Assembly (NCBI GenBank): GCA_951799405.1
Contig: OX637339.1
Location: forward strand, 11,346,001-11,410,000
Length of the DNA stretch: 64,000 nt
Origin: Agapetus fuscipes
Taxonomy: Eukaryota > Arthropoda > Insecta > Trichoptera > Glossosomatidae
Reading direction: 5' to 3'
Positions 63,967 to 64,000 of this stretch are shown here, piece by piece (position 1 is the first letter of the stretch; the number at the start of each line of letters is the position of its first letter). The notes under the pieces are model-generated. The model was given only the letters and a program-made list of their open reading frames with translations, had not been told where the DNA came from and did not search any database. The position numbers were made by a program, and so were the translations under genes.

Positions 63967-64000
63967 ATTATGTGCAATTTAGTTGCGTATTTTGCGGTTA

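Larger units (their letters stand above)
33680..64000 (+). other. Probable first intron of bestrophin, repeat-filled
   Basis: From the donor at 33680 no sequence matching WKGSIYKL or later bestrophin motifs was seen on the plus strand, so the intron probably runs past the window. It is built mostly of transposon copies listed separately. Parts with nothing recognisable include about 34.84-35.26, 43.55-44.25, 50.2-50.68, 54.7-55.43, 56.24-57.04 and 60.21-60.95 kb. Confidence 0.55.

Overview
The window is nuclear DNA of an animal, most likely an insect. It has GC-rich exons with GT-AG introns set in AT-rich DNA packed with short non-autonomous transposons. The protein families and the ADD1 gene (an ATRX N-terminus without the helicase, as described in Drosophila) point to insects. 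A lepidopteran-like genome is plausible but cannot be proved from the sequence alone. There are no prokaryotic genes, operons, CRISPR arrays or viral genes that I can support.

Three protein-coding genes are visible. (1) Positions 53-12801, plus strand: the last 12 coding exons, about 687 residues, of an MFSD6-like major facilitator superfamily membrane protein. All splice phases agree and it ends in TAA at 12799-12801. Its first exons lie left of the window. (2) Positions 31743-22469, minus strand: a complete eight-exon gene of 950 codons for an ADD-domain (GATA-like finger plus PHD finger) chromatin protein of the ADD1 type with a very acidic C-terminal tail. (3) Positions 33609-33679, plus strand: the first coding exon of a bestrophin chloride channel, 23 codons plus 2 bases, divergent from ADD1. 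No further bestrophin exon was found, so its first intron probably fills the remaining 30 kb.

Layout: 1-12.8 kb MFSD6 exons, with introns holding SINEs, LINE ends and MITEs; 12.8-22.5 kb spacer with a 28-bp minisatellite, SINEs, a mariner relic and one 5S-tRNA SINE; 22.5-31.7 kb ADD1; 31.7-33.6 kb divergent spacer; 33.7-64 kb putative bestrophin intron 1, a mobile-element region. That intron contains a 2.1-kb non-coding unit in tandem duplicate, a second 5S-tRNA SINE, a DNA transposon with about 555-bp terminal inverted repeats, a hAT-type element nested in a Harbinger-like MITE, several fold-back MITEs and several LINE 3' ends.

The most interesting observations are: a chimeric SINE joining a 5S rRNA-like head to a tRNA-like body in two full copies; partial-exon tandem duplications in both large genes, each carrying a second splice donor; a DNA transposon with long inverted repeats and an exact 4-bp target duplication; a nested hAT insertion with a perfect 8-bp target duplication; and a very abundant short repeat (called Rep-1 here, at least 18 copies or fragments) with possible Pol III boxes and a GATTA-type tail. 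The names Rep-1, Rep-3, SINE-A/B/C, Fold-1 and Fold-2 are labels used only in this answer.
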